Assembly (NCBI GenBank): GCA_002297045.1 | Contig: DBJE01000001.1 | Location: 102,436 to 166,435, forward strand | DNA: 64,000 bases | Source of the DNA: Caryophanales bacterium UBA784 | Lineage (GTDB): Bacteria; Bacillota_I; Bacilli_A; RFN20; CAG-288 | Direction: 5' to 3' | Position numbers and translations under genes: made by a program | In this document: piece after piece, positions 25,175 through 33,630 of the stretch | Layout: every line of letters begins with the position of its first letter | Numbering within the stretch: the stretch's first letter is position 1 | Notes under the pieces: generated by a model | What the model was told of the DNA's origin: nothing | Seen by the model: only the letters and a program-made list of their open reading frames with translations | Database searches by the model: none

Positions 25175-27087
25175 GTTTTCAATATCCATATGCTCTCTTG
25201 GTCCTTCTTGCCATCCCTGTCCTTATCCTGATTTATATTCTCCGGAACCGTTATAAGGAAGCAACGGCTCCTTCCACCTATCTCTGGGAGATTTCCCAGA
25301 AATTCCTGAAGAAGCGTAATCCTTTCCATTCCAGGGAGAACCTGATTGCCCTTTTCGTCCAGAGGTTCGCCATCGCCTTTATGGCCGTCACCCTTGCCCA
25401 TCCTGTCCTTTCCTTCAAGAACAGTGCCGAACAGAGGGTATTTGTCCTCGACGGATCGGCAAGCAGGAACAGGAGAAAGGATTACCGCAATAAGGAAACC
25501 AAGTTCGAAGCGGCAAAGGCCGACATTCTAGCGAAAGTCAATCAGGCCAAAAAAGGTTCGACTTTTTCCCTCATCAGGACCGGAGAAGAAGAGCCGAGAA
25601 CAATCTGCCAGGGGATTTCCGATCCCGGACAGTTCCAAAGGTATCTTGACACGCTAAGCTGCTCCTTCACCAAGAACGATATTTCCTCTTCTCTTTCCCT
25701 TGCCCAGAAATGGGTTTCAATGGGAAACGGAAGCGAAGTCATTCTTGCCACTGACCAGAAAGTGGATGTCAGTGACAACATTGAGGTCAGGAGCTATTAC
25801 AACGATAAGCAGACGAACTATGCCATAACCAATCTTACTTACGAAGAAAAGAGCACTCCGTCGGAGTCCGGTGCAAATATCAATGTTTCCCCCACTTACG
25901 TCTGCTATGACCATGATAATGCCCTGTTCCGTATCCGCTTCTATGTCGACGGCAAGGACAGGGGCGTAGTCCGGGCTAAGCCCGAAAGCGCCGGCCTTCC
26001 TGTGACTTCCACCTATGAGCTTAAAGTAGATGATCCATCCGCCATCAAGAACATCACCGCCAAAATCGAGGAACTGACCGACGAGGAGAAGAAAGGATAT
26101 CATGACGTCCTAGCCGAAGACAACGTCTATACCCTCTATCCCGCCAAGGAAGCGAAGAGCTCAAATGTCCTCCTTGTTTCCTCTTCCCCTCTCTTTCTTA
26201 AGAGCGCCTTTAAGAGCTTCGGACACAATGTCACCGTCATCTCCCCGAGTGCCTACAATAAGACCAGCGGCTATGATATTTATGTCTTTGATGGCTATGC
26301 CCCGAAGGAACTTCCGACCGACGGTGCCATCTGGTTCTTTGGAATCGACGAGCAGAGGGACGACGTCGGATTCAACTACGAGCACACCTATTCCGACGAG
26401 GCCGATGGTTATACGGCAACCTATGCAAACAATGATGACAACATCCTTTATCAGGAAATCACTAAGAATCTTGCCAAAAAGGATGTCTTAAGGAGTAAGT
26501 ACAACCGTTACACCTTAAATGAAGACTTTACCACCATTCTTTCCTATAACAACATCCCTCTTATCTTCGCCGGAAAGAATTCGTTCAATCAGCGCGAAGT
26601 CGTCTTTTCCTTCACTCTCTCCGATTCCTCCCTTCCTCTTACCTACGATTTCCCGGTCATGGTCCGTAACCTAGCCTTATATTCCAATCCTGAGCTCATT
26701 TCCAATCTTCAGTATGTCACCGGAGACGACGCCACCATCAACGTCTCCGATTCCATTCAGGAGAGGGAGCTTGTCCGTCCCGACGGAAAGAGCACTCCCC
26801 TTGTCCTTGGATCTAGCCAGTATCTCACTTACGAACTAGACCAGGTAGGCACCTATACCCTGAAAACGAAAACCAACAACAATACCGATAAGGAAGTTAC
26901 GTTTTTTGTTTCTTATCCTAAGGAGGAAGGCTCTCCACTCGCCGCAGACGATAACCAGTACACCCTGGTGAGGAATGCGGACACCAAGAAGGCTAACGCC
27001 ATCTATGATTCCATCCTTCCTGTCGCCATCGCCGCGGCTCTATTCTTCGGTGCAGACTGGATCCTGTACGCACGTGAACAATATTAA
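25171..27087 (+). CDS. BatA-like membrane protein with VWA domain
   Basis: 638 residues. N-terminal membrane segment with the BatA-type start FQYPYALLVLLAIPVLILIY, a second hydrophobic stretch near 60-75, then a von Willebrand A domain starting VFVLDGSASMNM, whose MIDAS motif D-x-S-x-S is followed by Met from AGG (25465-25467). A large extracytoplasmic region follows and a hydrophobic segment lies near the C-terminus (VAIAAALFFGADWILYA). ATGA overlap with the DUF58 gene; the end overlaps the next GTG start by 14 nt. Part of a MoxR-dependent membrane complex by context. Confidence 0.85.
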   Translation: MSFQYPYALLVLLAIPVLILIYILRNRYKEATAPSTYLWEISQKFLKKRNPFHSRENLIALFVQRFAIAFMAVTLAHPVLSFKNSAEQRVFVLDGSASRNRRKDYRNKETKFEAAKADILAKVNQAKKGSTFSLIRTGEEEPRTICQGISDPGQFQRYLDTLSCSFTKNDISSSLSLAQKWVSMGNGSEVILATDQKVDVSDNIEVRSYYNDKQTNYAITNLTYEEKSTPSESGANINVSPTYVCYDHDNALFRIRFYVDGKDRGVVRAKPESAGLPVTSTYELKVDDPSAIKNITAKIEELTDEEKKGYHDVLAEDNVYTLYPAKEAKSSNVLLVSSSPLFLKSAFKSFGHNVTVISPSAYNKTSGYDIYVFDGYAPKELPTDGAIWFFGIDEQRDDVGFNYEHTYSDEADGYTATYANNDDNILYQEITKNLAKKDVLRSKYNRYTLNEDFTTILSYNNIPLIFAGKNSFNQREVVFSFTLSDSSLPLTYDFPVMVRNLALYSNPELISNLQYVTGDDATINVSDSIQERELVRPDGKSTPLVLGSSQYLTYELDQVGTYTLKTKTNNNTDKEVTFFVSYPKEEGSPLAADDNQYTLVRNADTKKANAIYDSILPVAIAAALFFGADWILYAREQY

Positions 27088-29782
27088 AATCGAGAACCCT
27101 TATCTCTTCTTTATTCTCATTCCCTTAGTTGCCATCGTTGTCGTCGGTTTCTTCCTTATTCCGAAATACAAACGTTTCCGGAGGAAGAATATTCTTTCCC
27201 TATGCCTTCATCTTGTCATGTCTCTTAGGCTCACCCTTGCCTTTGTCAACATTCAGTTTGTCGATACTTCCAGTGATACGGAACTCATTGTCCTTGCCGA
27301 CTGTTCGGAGAGCGAAAAGCTCAATGCCGACCACAGGGACAAGCTTATCCAGGATGTCTACTCCCAGGCTTCCCAGGTCGGCGGAACGAAAATCGGTGTC
27401 GTCGCCTTTGCCAAAGGACAGCAGGTTGTGACCCCAATCGGATCGAAGTATAAGTCCAATACGATCCAGAACAGGTTCGACGACGGCAAAAACGGGGATT
27501 TCGATCCTTCCGCAACCGACCTGAAATCAGCCCTTCTTTATGCGGACGGTCTTTATTCCAAGGACACAGCCGTACGGAGAAGGATCATCAGGAGCGATGG
27601 TCTTGAGACCGATGGAAGTGCCATCGAGGCTCTCGACAAGCTTACTTCCGATTCCGTTCAGATTGACGCCATCTCGAGGAGTCAGCCCGAATTCGACGAA
27701 GTCGCCATTACCGGACTTGATTATACCGACCACGCCTTTGTCGGGAAGACCCAGGAAGTCAAGGTATCCATCAAGTCGAAGAAGTCCGGACACTTAAACG
27801 TCACCCTAAGCCAGGGCGGAGAGGTCGTGCAGGAAGTCAAGGATCAGCCGATCAGCCGCGGACTCAACGTGGTTTCCTTCTCCTTGAAGAGCGAAACGGC
27901 CGGCAGTTTCCACTATGACGTTTCTGTCTCAGGCAGGGATGATACCTATAGCGAAAACAACAAGATGTCCTTCACCCAGGACTTCACCGACCATTACTCC
28001 GTGCTTTTTGTCGGAAGCACTCAGGAAGAGCTTGACAATCTGAAGTCTTCCGGAATCTATGCCGATGCCGAGAAGGTGAAGATTACTTCCTACATTGCCG
28101 ATGCGAGTATTCCGACCTCCATTCAGGACTTGATCAAATATGATGAAATCGTCCTTTCCAACTTTAATATCGATGATGTCGATGAGCCGGAGGCCTTTGT
28201 CCAGAGCCTACAGACCTTCGTCGAGGACTACGGAAAGTCGCTTGTCACCTTAGGTGCCGTCTTTGCCGGGGAAGGAACCGGCGGTTATAAATCCGACTAC
28301 AACGCCCTTCTTCCTATCCAGAACGAATCGGACGAAGGAAAGGCGATTGTTCTGCTTATCGATAATTCCGGCTCGAGGGAAACCGACAGCCGTCTTAAGA
28401 AGGCAAAGGACGGTGCATCCGCCATCCTCGACAAACTGACCGACAAAGATTATATTTCCATCATCACCTTCTCCGATTCTGCGCAAGTCGTCCAACCTCT
28501 TGTCTCTGTCAAGCAGAAGGATGCCATCCGTAAACGGATTAAGACGATTAAGACCCAGGGCGGCACGGAAAGGGGTGTCGGCCTTAAGGCCAGCCATGAC
28601 CAGCTCCGCAATAGTTCCATCGTCAACAAGTTCGTCATTACCCTCTCCGACGGTGATCCTTTCGATAGCGAATCCTCTCTGATTAAGATTGTCAATCAGA
28701 TGGTCAAGGATGACATCATCTGTTCCTTCATCAACATCTCGAATTCCAGCGGCACGGCTCTTCTCAAGCGTCTTGCCAATAAGGGGCAGGGAACCTACTA
28801 CTACTGCCGTACTGCCTCTAGCCTAGTCAATGTCAGGCTTACCTCGGTCGTCACCGAGGTCACCGAAAAGACGGTCGAAGACACCACGGATATCAAAATC
28901 CAGGTTGCCGGAGATCCTTCCCTGAAGGGCGTCGATTCCCTCCCTGAAATCTATGGTTACAATTTCGCCCGGATCAAGAAGGCGGCGACGACGGTCCTTA
29001 CCGCCCGGTATTCCCATGAGACGGAAGGAGAGGACGGCAATACGACCTCATCCACGGCTATTGTCCCTATCTATGCCTATTGGCAGGTAGGCAAGGCCAA
29101 AGGTACGGTTTCCTCCTTTACTTCTGACTTTGGCAGTGCCTGGACGGATACGCTTCGCAGCGACGAAAGGGGAAAGCTCTTTAGGAAACAGAGGTTCGAA
29201 CAGGCTCTTCCGAACCGTTCCGTCAACTCTCTTCTCGATAGGAGCTATGTCAACCATGGTGTCACTTCCACGGTCAGCTTCATTGCTTCCGAGAAGGACA
29301 ACAATGGTTCCATCCATATCAAGGTCACTTCTCCGGACGGAAAGAGCGTCAAGGAATATGATCTCGCCTATGACGGAGATACTTTCTCTGCGGAAATTGA
29401 GACCGGCGAGGTCGGTCAGTACACCATTCAGGCTACCTACTCCTATGACAAGAAGGACGGGGATAAGACGGAACGTGTCACTCTTGATCCGGAGAGCAGG
29501 CAGCTTAACTTCGACTATTCCTCTGAATATGACAGGTTCCCGGATACGGCCAGCACGCTTCTTTATTCCCTGACCAAGGATACTGGACAGGTCACCTATG
29601 ACAAGGTCGATTACCAGGTATCCTCTTCCGAGCTTGCCTATAAGCATTATTCTTCGCTGAATGTTTTCTTCAGGATCATTGCCGTCCTCCTTCTCCTCGT
29701 CGACATCTTCATCCGGAAGACGGAATTCAAGAAGAAGAAAAAGGCGGTCAAACCGGATTTCAACCTGATGTCCGGGAAGTAG
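27074..29782 (+). CDS. Large membrane protein with two VWA-like domains
   Basis: 902 residues from GTG 27074, chosen because the encoded protein then begins NNIKIENPYLFFILIPLVAI, a BatA-type membrane start; sequence upstream in this frame lies inside the previous gene. Two hydrophobic segments come first. A first VWA-like domain begins ELIVLADCSES (about residue 75) and lacks a full MIDAS. A second, complete VWA has IVLLIDNSGSM at about 425-435 (Met AGG at 28376-28378), TQGGTEMGVG and LSDGDPF. A membrane helix near the C-terminus (FFRIIAVLLLLVDIFI) ends in a basic tail. Last gene of the MoxR operon. Confidence 0.82.
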   Translation: MNNIKIENPYLFFILIPLVAIVVVGFFLIPKYKRFRRKNILSLCLHLVMSLRLTLAFVNIQFVDTSSDTELIVLADCSESEKLNADHRDKLIQDVYSQASQVGGTKIGVVAFAKGQQVVTPIGSKYKSNTIQNRFDDGKNGDFDPSATDLKSALLYADGLYSKDTAVRRRIIRSDGLETDGSAIEALDKLTSDSVQIDAISRSQPEFDEVAITGLDYTDHAFVGKTQEVKVSIKSKKSGHLNVTLSQGGEVVQEVKDQPISRGLNVVSFSLKSETAGSFHYDVSVSGRDDTYSENNKMSFTQDFTDHYSVLFVGSTQEELDNLKSSGIYADAEKVKITSYIADASIPTSIQDLIKYDEIVLSNFNIDDVDEPEAFVQSLQTFVEDYGKSLVTLGAVFAGEGTGGYKSDYNALLPIQNESDEGKAIVLLIDNSGSRETDSRLKKAKDGASAILDKLTDKDYISIITFSDSAQVVQPLVSVKQKDAIRKRIKTIKTQGGTERGVGLKASHDQLRNSSIVNKFVITLSDGDPFDSESSLIKIVNQMVKDDIICSFINISNSSGTALLKRLANKGQGTYYYCRTASSLVNVRLTSVVTEVTEKTVEDTTDIKIQVAGDPSLKGVDSLPEIYGYNFARIKKAATTVLTARYSHETEGEDGNTTSSTAIVPIYAYWQVGKAKGTVSSFTSDFGSAWTDTLRSDERGKLFRKQRFEQALPNRSVNSLLDRSYVNHGVTSTVSFIASEKDNNGSIHIKVTSPDGKSVKEYDLAYDGDTFSAEIETGEVGQYTIQATYSYDKKDGDKTERVTLDPESRQLNFDYSSEYDRFPDTASTLLYSLTKDTGQVTYDKVDYQVSSSELAYKHYSSLNVFFRIIAVLLLLVDIFIRKTEFKKKKKAVKPDFNLMSGK

Positions 29783-29791
29783 TCCGAAAAA

Positions 29792-29829
29792 ACAGAAAAA
29801 GGGGCTCTCTTGAGGGCTCCTTTTTCTGT
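29792..29829 (+). terminator. Terminator of the MoxR-VWA operon
   Basis: A long hairpin: ACAGAAAAAGG... (from 29792) pairs with ...CCTTTTTCTGT (to 29829), about 17 bp with one wobble and a very small loop. Confidence 0.85.
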
Positions 29830-29869
29830 AGAATAAAGGAAAAAGGAAATAAACCTGTTATAAAGATGT

Positions 29870-29875
29870 TATACT
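29870..29875 (+). promoter_or_regulatory. -10 box of the helicase gene
   Basis: TATACT at 29870-29875, 24 nt before the GTG start, followed by the ribosome binding site GATGAGG. No good -35 is visible. Confidence 0.45.
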
Positions 29876-29899
29876 CTCTCCTAAGGGGGATGAGGTTTC

Positions 29900-31771
29900 G
29901 TGATTATCTATCAGGGCACGCTGGATACTTTTCAACAGGATGTCGTTTGCGGAAGAATCGTCGATAAGATCGAGGAGGGTTTTGCCCAAAACGGGATTTG
30001 TCACCATAATCCAAAGGAAGACCGGGCCTATCAGAACTCCCTCCGGGCAAGGTGCGATGCGATTTTCTTCCATAATCCGGATATCGACAAAGAAAGGAAC
30101 GTTGCCATTGAATTCCAGATTCCGTTGACTTCTAAGCGGATAGACTTCCTGTTGACCGGATATGATAAGAGGAAAAGAGGGAATGTCGTCATTGTCGAAC
30201 TGAAGCAGTGGGAGACCTGTCAGAAGAGCGTGTACGAGGATGTGATTACCTATCTTGCCGGGACAAGGCGACAGGTCGTCCATCCGAGCTATCAGGCCTA
30301 TTCCTATGCAAAGTCCATCGAAAATAATAATGAAACCATCCGGGATAAGAAGATCGGACTTTACCCCTGTGTCTACTGCCATAATTTCAAGGAAAGCAGC
30401 CGGGGAGAGATTGAAGACCCCCGGTATGCCAATATCATCAAGGAAGCCCCGCTCTTCCTTTCTAAGGATGCCTTAAAGCTGCAGCAGTTTATCAAAAGTC
30501 ATGTCACTTCTTCCGACAAGGGAGTCATCCTTTACGAAAGGGACAAGGGAAAGATAAAGCCATCAATCGCCCTTCAGGACGCTCTCCCCTCGCTAAGGAA
30601 GGGAAAGAAGGTCTTTGACTTGATTGACGAACAGAAGGTCGCCTATTCCGTTATCAGGGAGACGAGGAAGAAGGCACTGAACGACAAGGTCAAGCATACC
30701 ATTATCGTTCAGGGTGGACCTGGGACAGGCAAGAGCGTGATTGCCATCAATCTTCTCTCCAAAAGGCTAAAGAGGGGATATAACTGTGCCTACGTGACCA
30801 AGAATGCGGCACCTCGGGAGGTCTTTTACCGTGAGCTTGTCGGAAACAATTTTCAGAAGTCGTATATCTCTTCCCTTTTCAAAAGCTCAGGATGTTTTGT
30901 CACTGAGGAAAAGGACAGGTATGACTGCCTTCTTGTCGATGAGGCCCACCGGCTGAATGCTAAGTCCGGTCTTTTCTCTGGCGGCGAAAACCAAATCAAG
31001 GAAATCATCCATGCTTCCAAGGTCTCCGTTTTCTTCTTAGACGAAGACCAGATTGTCACCGGAAAGGACATCGGGACGAAAGAGGAAATCGAAAAATGGG
31101 CGAGAGTGGAAAACAGTCTTATCCACGAGGGGGACGGTCTGATTCTAAGCAGCCAGTTCCGCTGCCACGGAAGCGACGGATACCTTTCCTTCCTTGATGC
31201 TCTTCTCGGCATCAGAAAGAGGGATGATAATCCTGACAGGGAAGGCATCGACTACGACGTCCGTCTTTTCGACGACCCTAATGAAAGGCGGGAAGAACTG
31301 AGAAAGAAGAACAGGTTGAACAACAAGGCACGAAGGGTGGCCGGATACTGCTATCCGTGGCTTAGCAAAAAGGATCCATCCGCCTATGACATTATCCTGT
31401 CAAATGGGTTTAAGGCCCAGTGGAACTTCGCCACGACGAAGACCTGGGCCATTGACAAAGGCAGCTTTGAACAGGTCGGATGCATCCACACCTGCCAGGG
31501 ACTGGAGTTTGACTACTGCGGGGTTATCATCGGAAAGGACCTACGCTACGAAAACGGATGTGTGATAACGGACTGCAAAAGGCGGGCAAAGGATGACCAT
31601 TCGCTTTTCGGGCTGCTTAATCCTAAGGAGAGGAAGACAAACGGCCCCAAGATCGACCGGATCATCCGGAATACCTATAAGACGCTTTTAAGCCGGGGAC
31701 AGAAAGGGTGCTATATCTTCTGCGAAGATAAGGCTTTGTCCGATTACATCAAGGAGCGACTTAGGAAATAG
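29900..31771 (+). CDS. DUF2075/Schlafen-type helicase with PD-(D/E)XK-like N-terminus
   Basis: 623 residues from GTG 29900 (GAGG 5 nt upstream). The N-terminal 200 residues contain SKRIDFLLTG (Asp82) and VVIVELKQWE (Glu100-Leu-Lys102), the D...ExK arrangement of restriction-type nucleases. A superfamily-1-like ATPase follows: Walker A VQGGPGTGKS near 272, CLLVDEAHRL as Walker B, FFLDEDQIVT, SSQFRCHGSDGYLSFLDALLG, and CIHTCQGLEFDYCGVIIG with an arginine-rich end. Proteins of this type occur widely and are often suspected in phage defence or RNA/DNA processing; no defence partner is adjacent. Its 3' end overlaps the convergent MATE gene by 11 nt. Confidence 0.85.
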   Translation: MIIYQGTLDTFQQDVVCGRIVDKIEEGFAQNGICHHNPKEDRAYQNSLRARCDAIFFHNPDIDKERNVAIEFQIPLTSKRIDFLLTGYDKRKRGNVVIVELKQWETCQKSVYEDVITYLAGTRRQVVHPSYQAYSYAKSIENNNETIRDKKIGLYPCVYCHNFKESSRGEIEDPRYANIIKEAPLFLSKDALKLQQFIKSHVTSSDKGVILYERDKGKIKPSIALQDALPSLRKGKKVFDLIDEQKVAYSVIRETRKKALNDKVKHTIIVQGGPGTGKSVIAINLLSKRLKRGYNCAYVTKNAAPREVFYRELVGNNFQKSYISSLFKSSGCFVTEEKDRYDCLLVDEAHRLNAKSGLFSGGENQIKEIIHASKVSVFFLDEDQIVTGKDIGTKEEIEKWARVENSLIHEGDGLILSSQFRCHGSDGYLSFLDALLGIRKRDDNPDREGIDYDVRLFDDPNERREELRKKNRLNNKARRVAGYCYPWLSKKDPSAYDIILSNGFKAQWNFATTKTWAIDKGSFEQVGCIHTCQGLEFDYCGVIIGKDLRYENGCVITDCKRRAKDDHSLFGLLNPKERKTNGPKIDRIIRNTYKTLLSRGQKGCYIFCEDKALSDYIKERLRK

Positions 31772-33101
31772 TCGTTTCCTTAGGAAGCCGTCTTGTCCAG
31801 TAGATCCTGAAGTAGCCGACGGCAAAGGAAGTCATAAGCTCGGTTAACGGCCTGCTTAGCCAGATTCCCCTTTCTCCCCAGATTAACGGAAGAAGGAGAA
31901 TGAACAGAGTACAGAGGACGGCTCCCCGGAGAAGGGAGAGAAGGAGAGAGGTCCGCGGATGCCTGATGGACTGGAAGTAATAGGTGGAAAAGATGTTGAA
32001 GGGAAGAAGCAGGAAGGAGAGGGAATAGAGGATGATAATCTTCCCGGAGATAGCGAGGACTTCATCCGTGGCATTCCTCCTTAAGTCCACAATCTGCTTT
32101 GGGAAAATGCACCTGACTAAAGTCCAGAGGATGCCGAAAAAGGCACAGCTGAAAAGAGAATAGCGGAGGACTTCCTTAATTCGTTTTGGCTTTCCGGCCC
32201 CAAGGTTTGCGGAAAGGATAGGCTGGGCAGCCTGTCCTACGCTATAGGCACAGCATTGCACGCAGGTCGACCTATAGACGATGACGCCATAGACGGCTAA
32301 GGCATCCGAACCGAGGTATTTCCTGATCTGGTTATTGAGAAGGGCGGTGATGATTCCCCTCGCCCTGTCGACAAAGCCGGCGGAGAAGCCTCCTTCCCTG
32401 ACTTTCCCAAGCTTAGCAAAGAAGTGGGTAGGAAGGACAAGTCCCAGTGTGTTTTTCTTCCGGAAGAAATGAATCAACCTTAAAAGGACTGAAAGTGTGT
32501 TTCCTAGTGCGGTCGCTAATCCGGCACCGAATAGTCCCCTATTTAGACCGAAGACGAAATAGAGGTCGCCGAACACGTTGACGACTCCTCCGACAAGGAC
32601 GGCAATAGTCGCCAGGGTGGGCGCGTGGTCGTTCCGGAGGAAGGCGGCAAGGACCTGGGAGAAAAGATAAAAGGGAATGGCAAGTTTGACCGGCTTAAGG
32701 TATTCTTCGCAAAGGGCAAGGATTTCTTCGTCAGCCCCTAGGGCCATGAACCTCGGCTTGTCGAAGAAAAAGAAGACTGCCCTAGAGAGAAGGGAGGCAA
32801 AAAGGGCCCCGATAAGGCTGACAGTGAAGTAGCCGTTTGATTCCTTTCTTTCCCTCTTGTCTTTTCCGCGGATGTGTCCGAAAAAGACGCTTCCTCCGAT
32901 ACCGAAAAGAAGCCCGAAGGCAAAGACGATATTCCAGACAGGGGCCATAACGGCCCTTGCCGCCGATCCTTTAGGCCCGGAATACTGCCCGACGACGATG
33001 GAGTCAACTAGGCCGTAGATGGTGGAAATCAGGGAAGAGCCAAAGGCCGCGGCGAGGTACCGGAAATAGATCTTTTTTGTGTTTTGGTGAATTAAGTCCA
33101 T
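31761..33101 (-). CDS. MATE-family multidrug/cation antiporter
   Basis: 446 residues, about 12 hydrophobic segments. MATE landmarks: ISTIYGLVDSIVVGQYSG in helix 1, a mid-protein AFLRNDHAPTLATIAVLVGG, the NVFGDLYFVFGLNMGLFGAGLATALGN segment (NMG with AGG, as family G-M-G/AG), and the second-half VIVYRSTCVQCCAYSVGQAAQPI region corresponding to the G-x-x-x-A-x-x-P-x repeat. Expected to export organic cations or drugs using Na+ or H+. GAGG lies 5 nt before the ATG. It ends tail-to-tail with the helicase gene with an 11-nt overlap, leaving no room for a terminator between them. Confidence 0.9.
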   Translation of the reverse strand: MDLIHQNTKKIYFRYLAAAFGSSLISTIYGLVDSIVVGQYSGPKGSAARAVMAPVWNIVFAFGLLFGIGGSVFFGHIRGKDKRERKESNGYFTVSLIGALFASLLSRAVFFFFDKPRFMALGADEEILALCEEYLKPVKLAIPFYLFSQVLAAFLRNDHAPTLATIAVLVGGVVNVFGDLYFVFGLNRGLFGAGLATALGNTLSVLLRLIHFFRKKNTLGLVLPTHFFAKLGKVREGGFSAGFVDRARGIITALLNNQIRKYLGSDALAVYGVIVYRSTCVQCCAYSVGQAAQPILSANLGAGKPKRIKEVLRYSLFSCAFFGILWTLVRCIFPKQIVDLRRNATDEVLAISGKIIILYSLSFLLLPFNIFSTYYFQSIRHPRTSLLLSLLRGAVLCTLFILLLPLIWGERGIWLSRPLTELMTSFAVGYFRIYWTRRLPKETTIS

Positions 33102-33153
33102 AAAAACCTCAAGAATTAGAATTAGATTGGATAGTGAGGGAAAGGTTAGAGAA

Positions 33154-33488
33154 TCACCTCCCTTCTCTTTTTAAAGAGAAGTGCGTGCTTTTTTGCAATA
33201 GCAACCAAGGCATCTCTTTCCTGCCTTGCAAGAAGGGAAAGGGTTTGTTTTCTGCTTCCACAATCGGCTTGATGTTCCTTTGACCATAGTCCTGCCCTTG
33301 TTTAGTAAGGAAGAGGGGTTTTCCTTATCCATCCCCTGCCTAACAGCTTATCGGCAATGAAGCCGAGAGTCTGCTCAGGATAGAAAGAGTACTCCAGTAG
33401 GCAGTTTTGGCTTCAGCACCCTTTTCCCAGAAGAGGAACCAAAGGGAACGATAGAAAGACTTAGCTGGCAGGATATCTTTTCCTAAAG
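33154..33488 (-). pseudogene. Probable degraded gene remnant upstream of the MATE gene
   Basis: Three successive minus-strand frames read as plausible protein but are interrupted by stops and frameshifts: LPAKSFYRSLWFLFWEK-type sequence (about 33480-33400), then CLLEYSFYPEQTLGFIADKL followed by LGMGWIMKTPLPY and a stop, then GKPLFLTKQGQDYGQMNIKP continuing to EMPWLLLQK and a TGA at 33156-33154. Codon choice resembles the neighbours, with AGG where Met would be natural. No single open frame covers it. I do not recognise the family; an intact homologue would be needed to confirm. Confidence 0.4.
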
Positions 33489-33630
33489 GTTATCCTGCAA
33501 CTTAAAATAGGCATTGATAACGAAAAAATTTTTCTCCCTCTTTTTCGTCCACAAAAGGAAACTAATAAAAATATAGCCCAATATTGGACAAATGGCAAGC
33601 CGTTTGTCCGGAAAGGAAGGGGGAAGGAGC
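33489..33630. other. Intergenic remainder between the degraded gene and the RlmD-like gene
   Basis: AT-rich sequence with the rlmD-side hairpin at 33586-33609; nothing else supported. Confidence 0.4.
33586..33609 (-). terminator. Hairpin after the nitroreductase-to-RlmD operon
   Basis: GGACAAATGGC (33586-33596) and GCCGTTTGTCC (33599-33609) form an 11-bp stem with one wobble. On the minus strand it lies about 20 nt beyond the rlmD-like stop and is followed by an AT-rich stretch with a delayed T run, so termination is likely but not textbook. Confidence 0.55.

Noticed and set aside
26975..27073. Earlier start for the large VWA protein at 26975
   Set aside because: The extra residues are an out-of-frame reading of the preceding gene; GTG 27074 starts directly at the membrane segment typical of the family.
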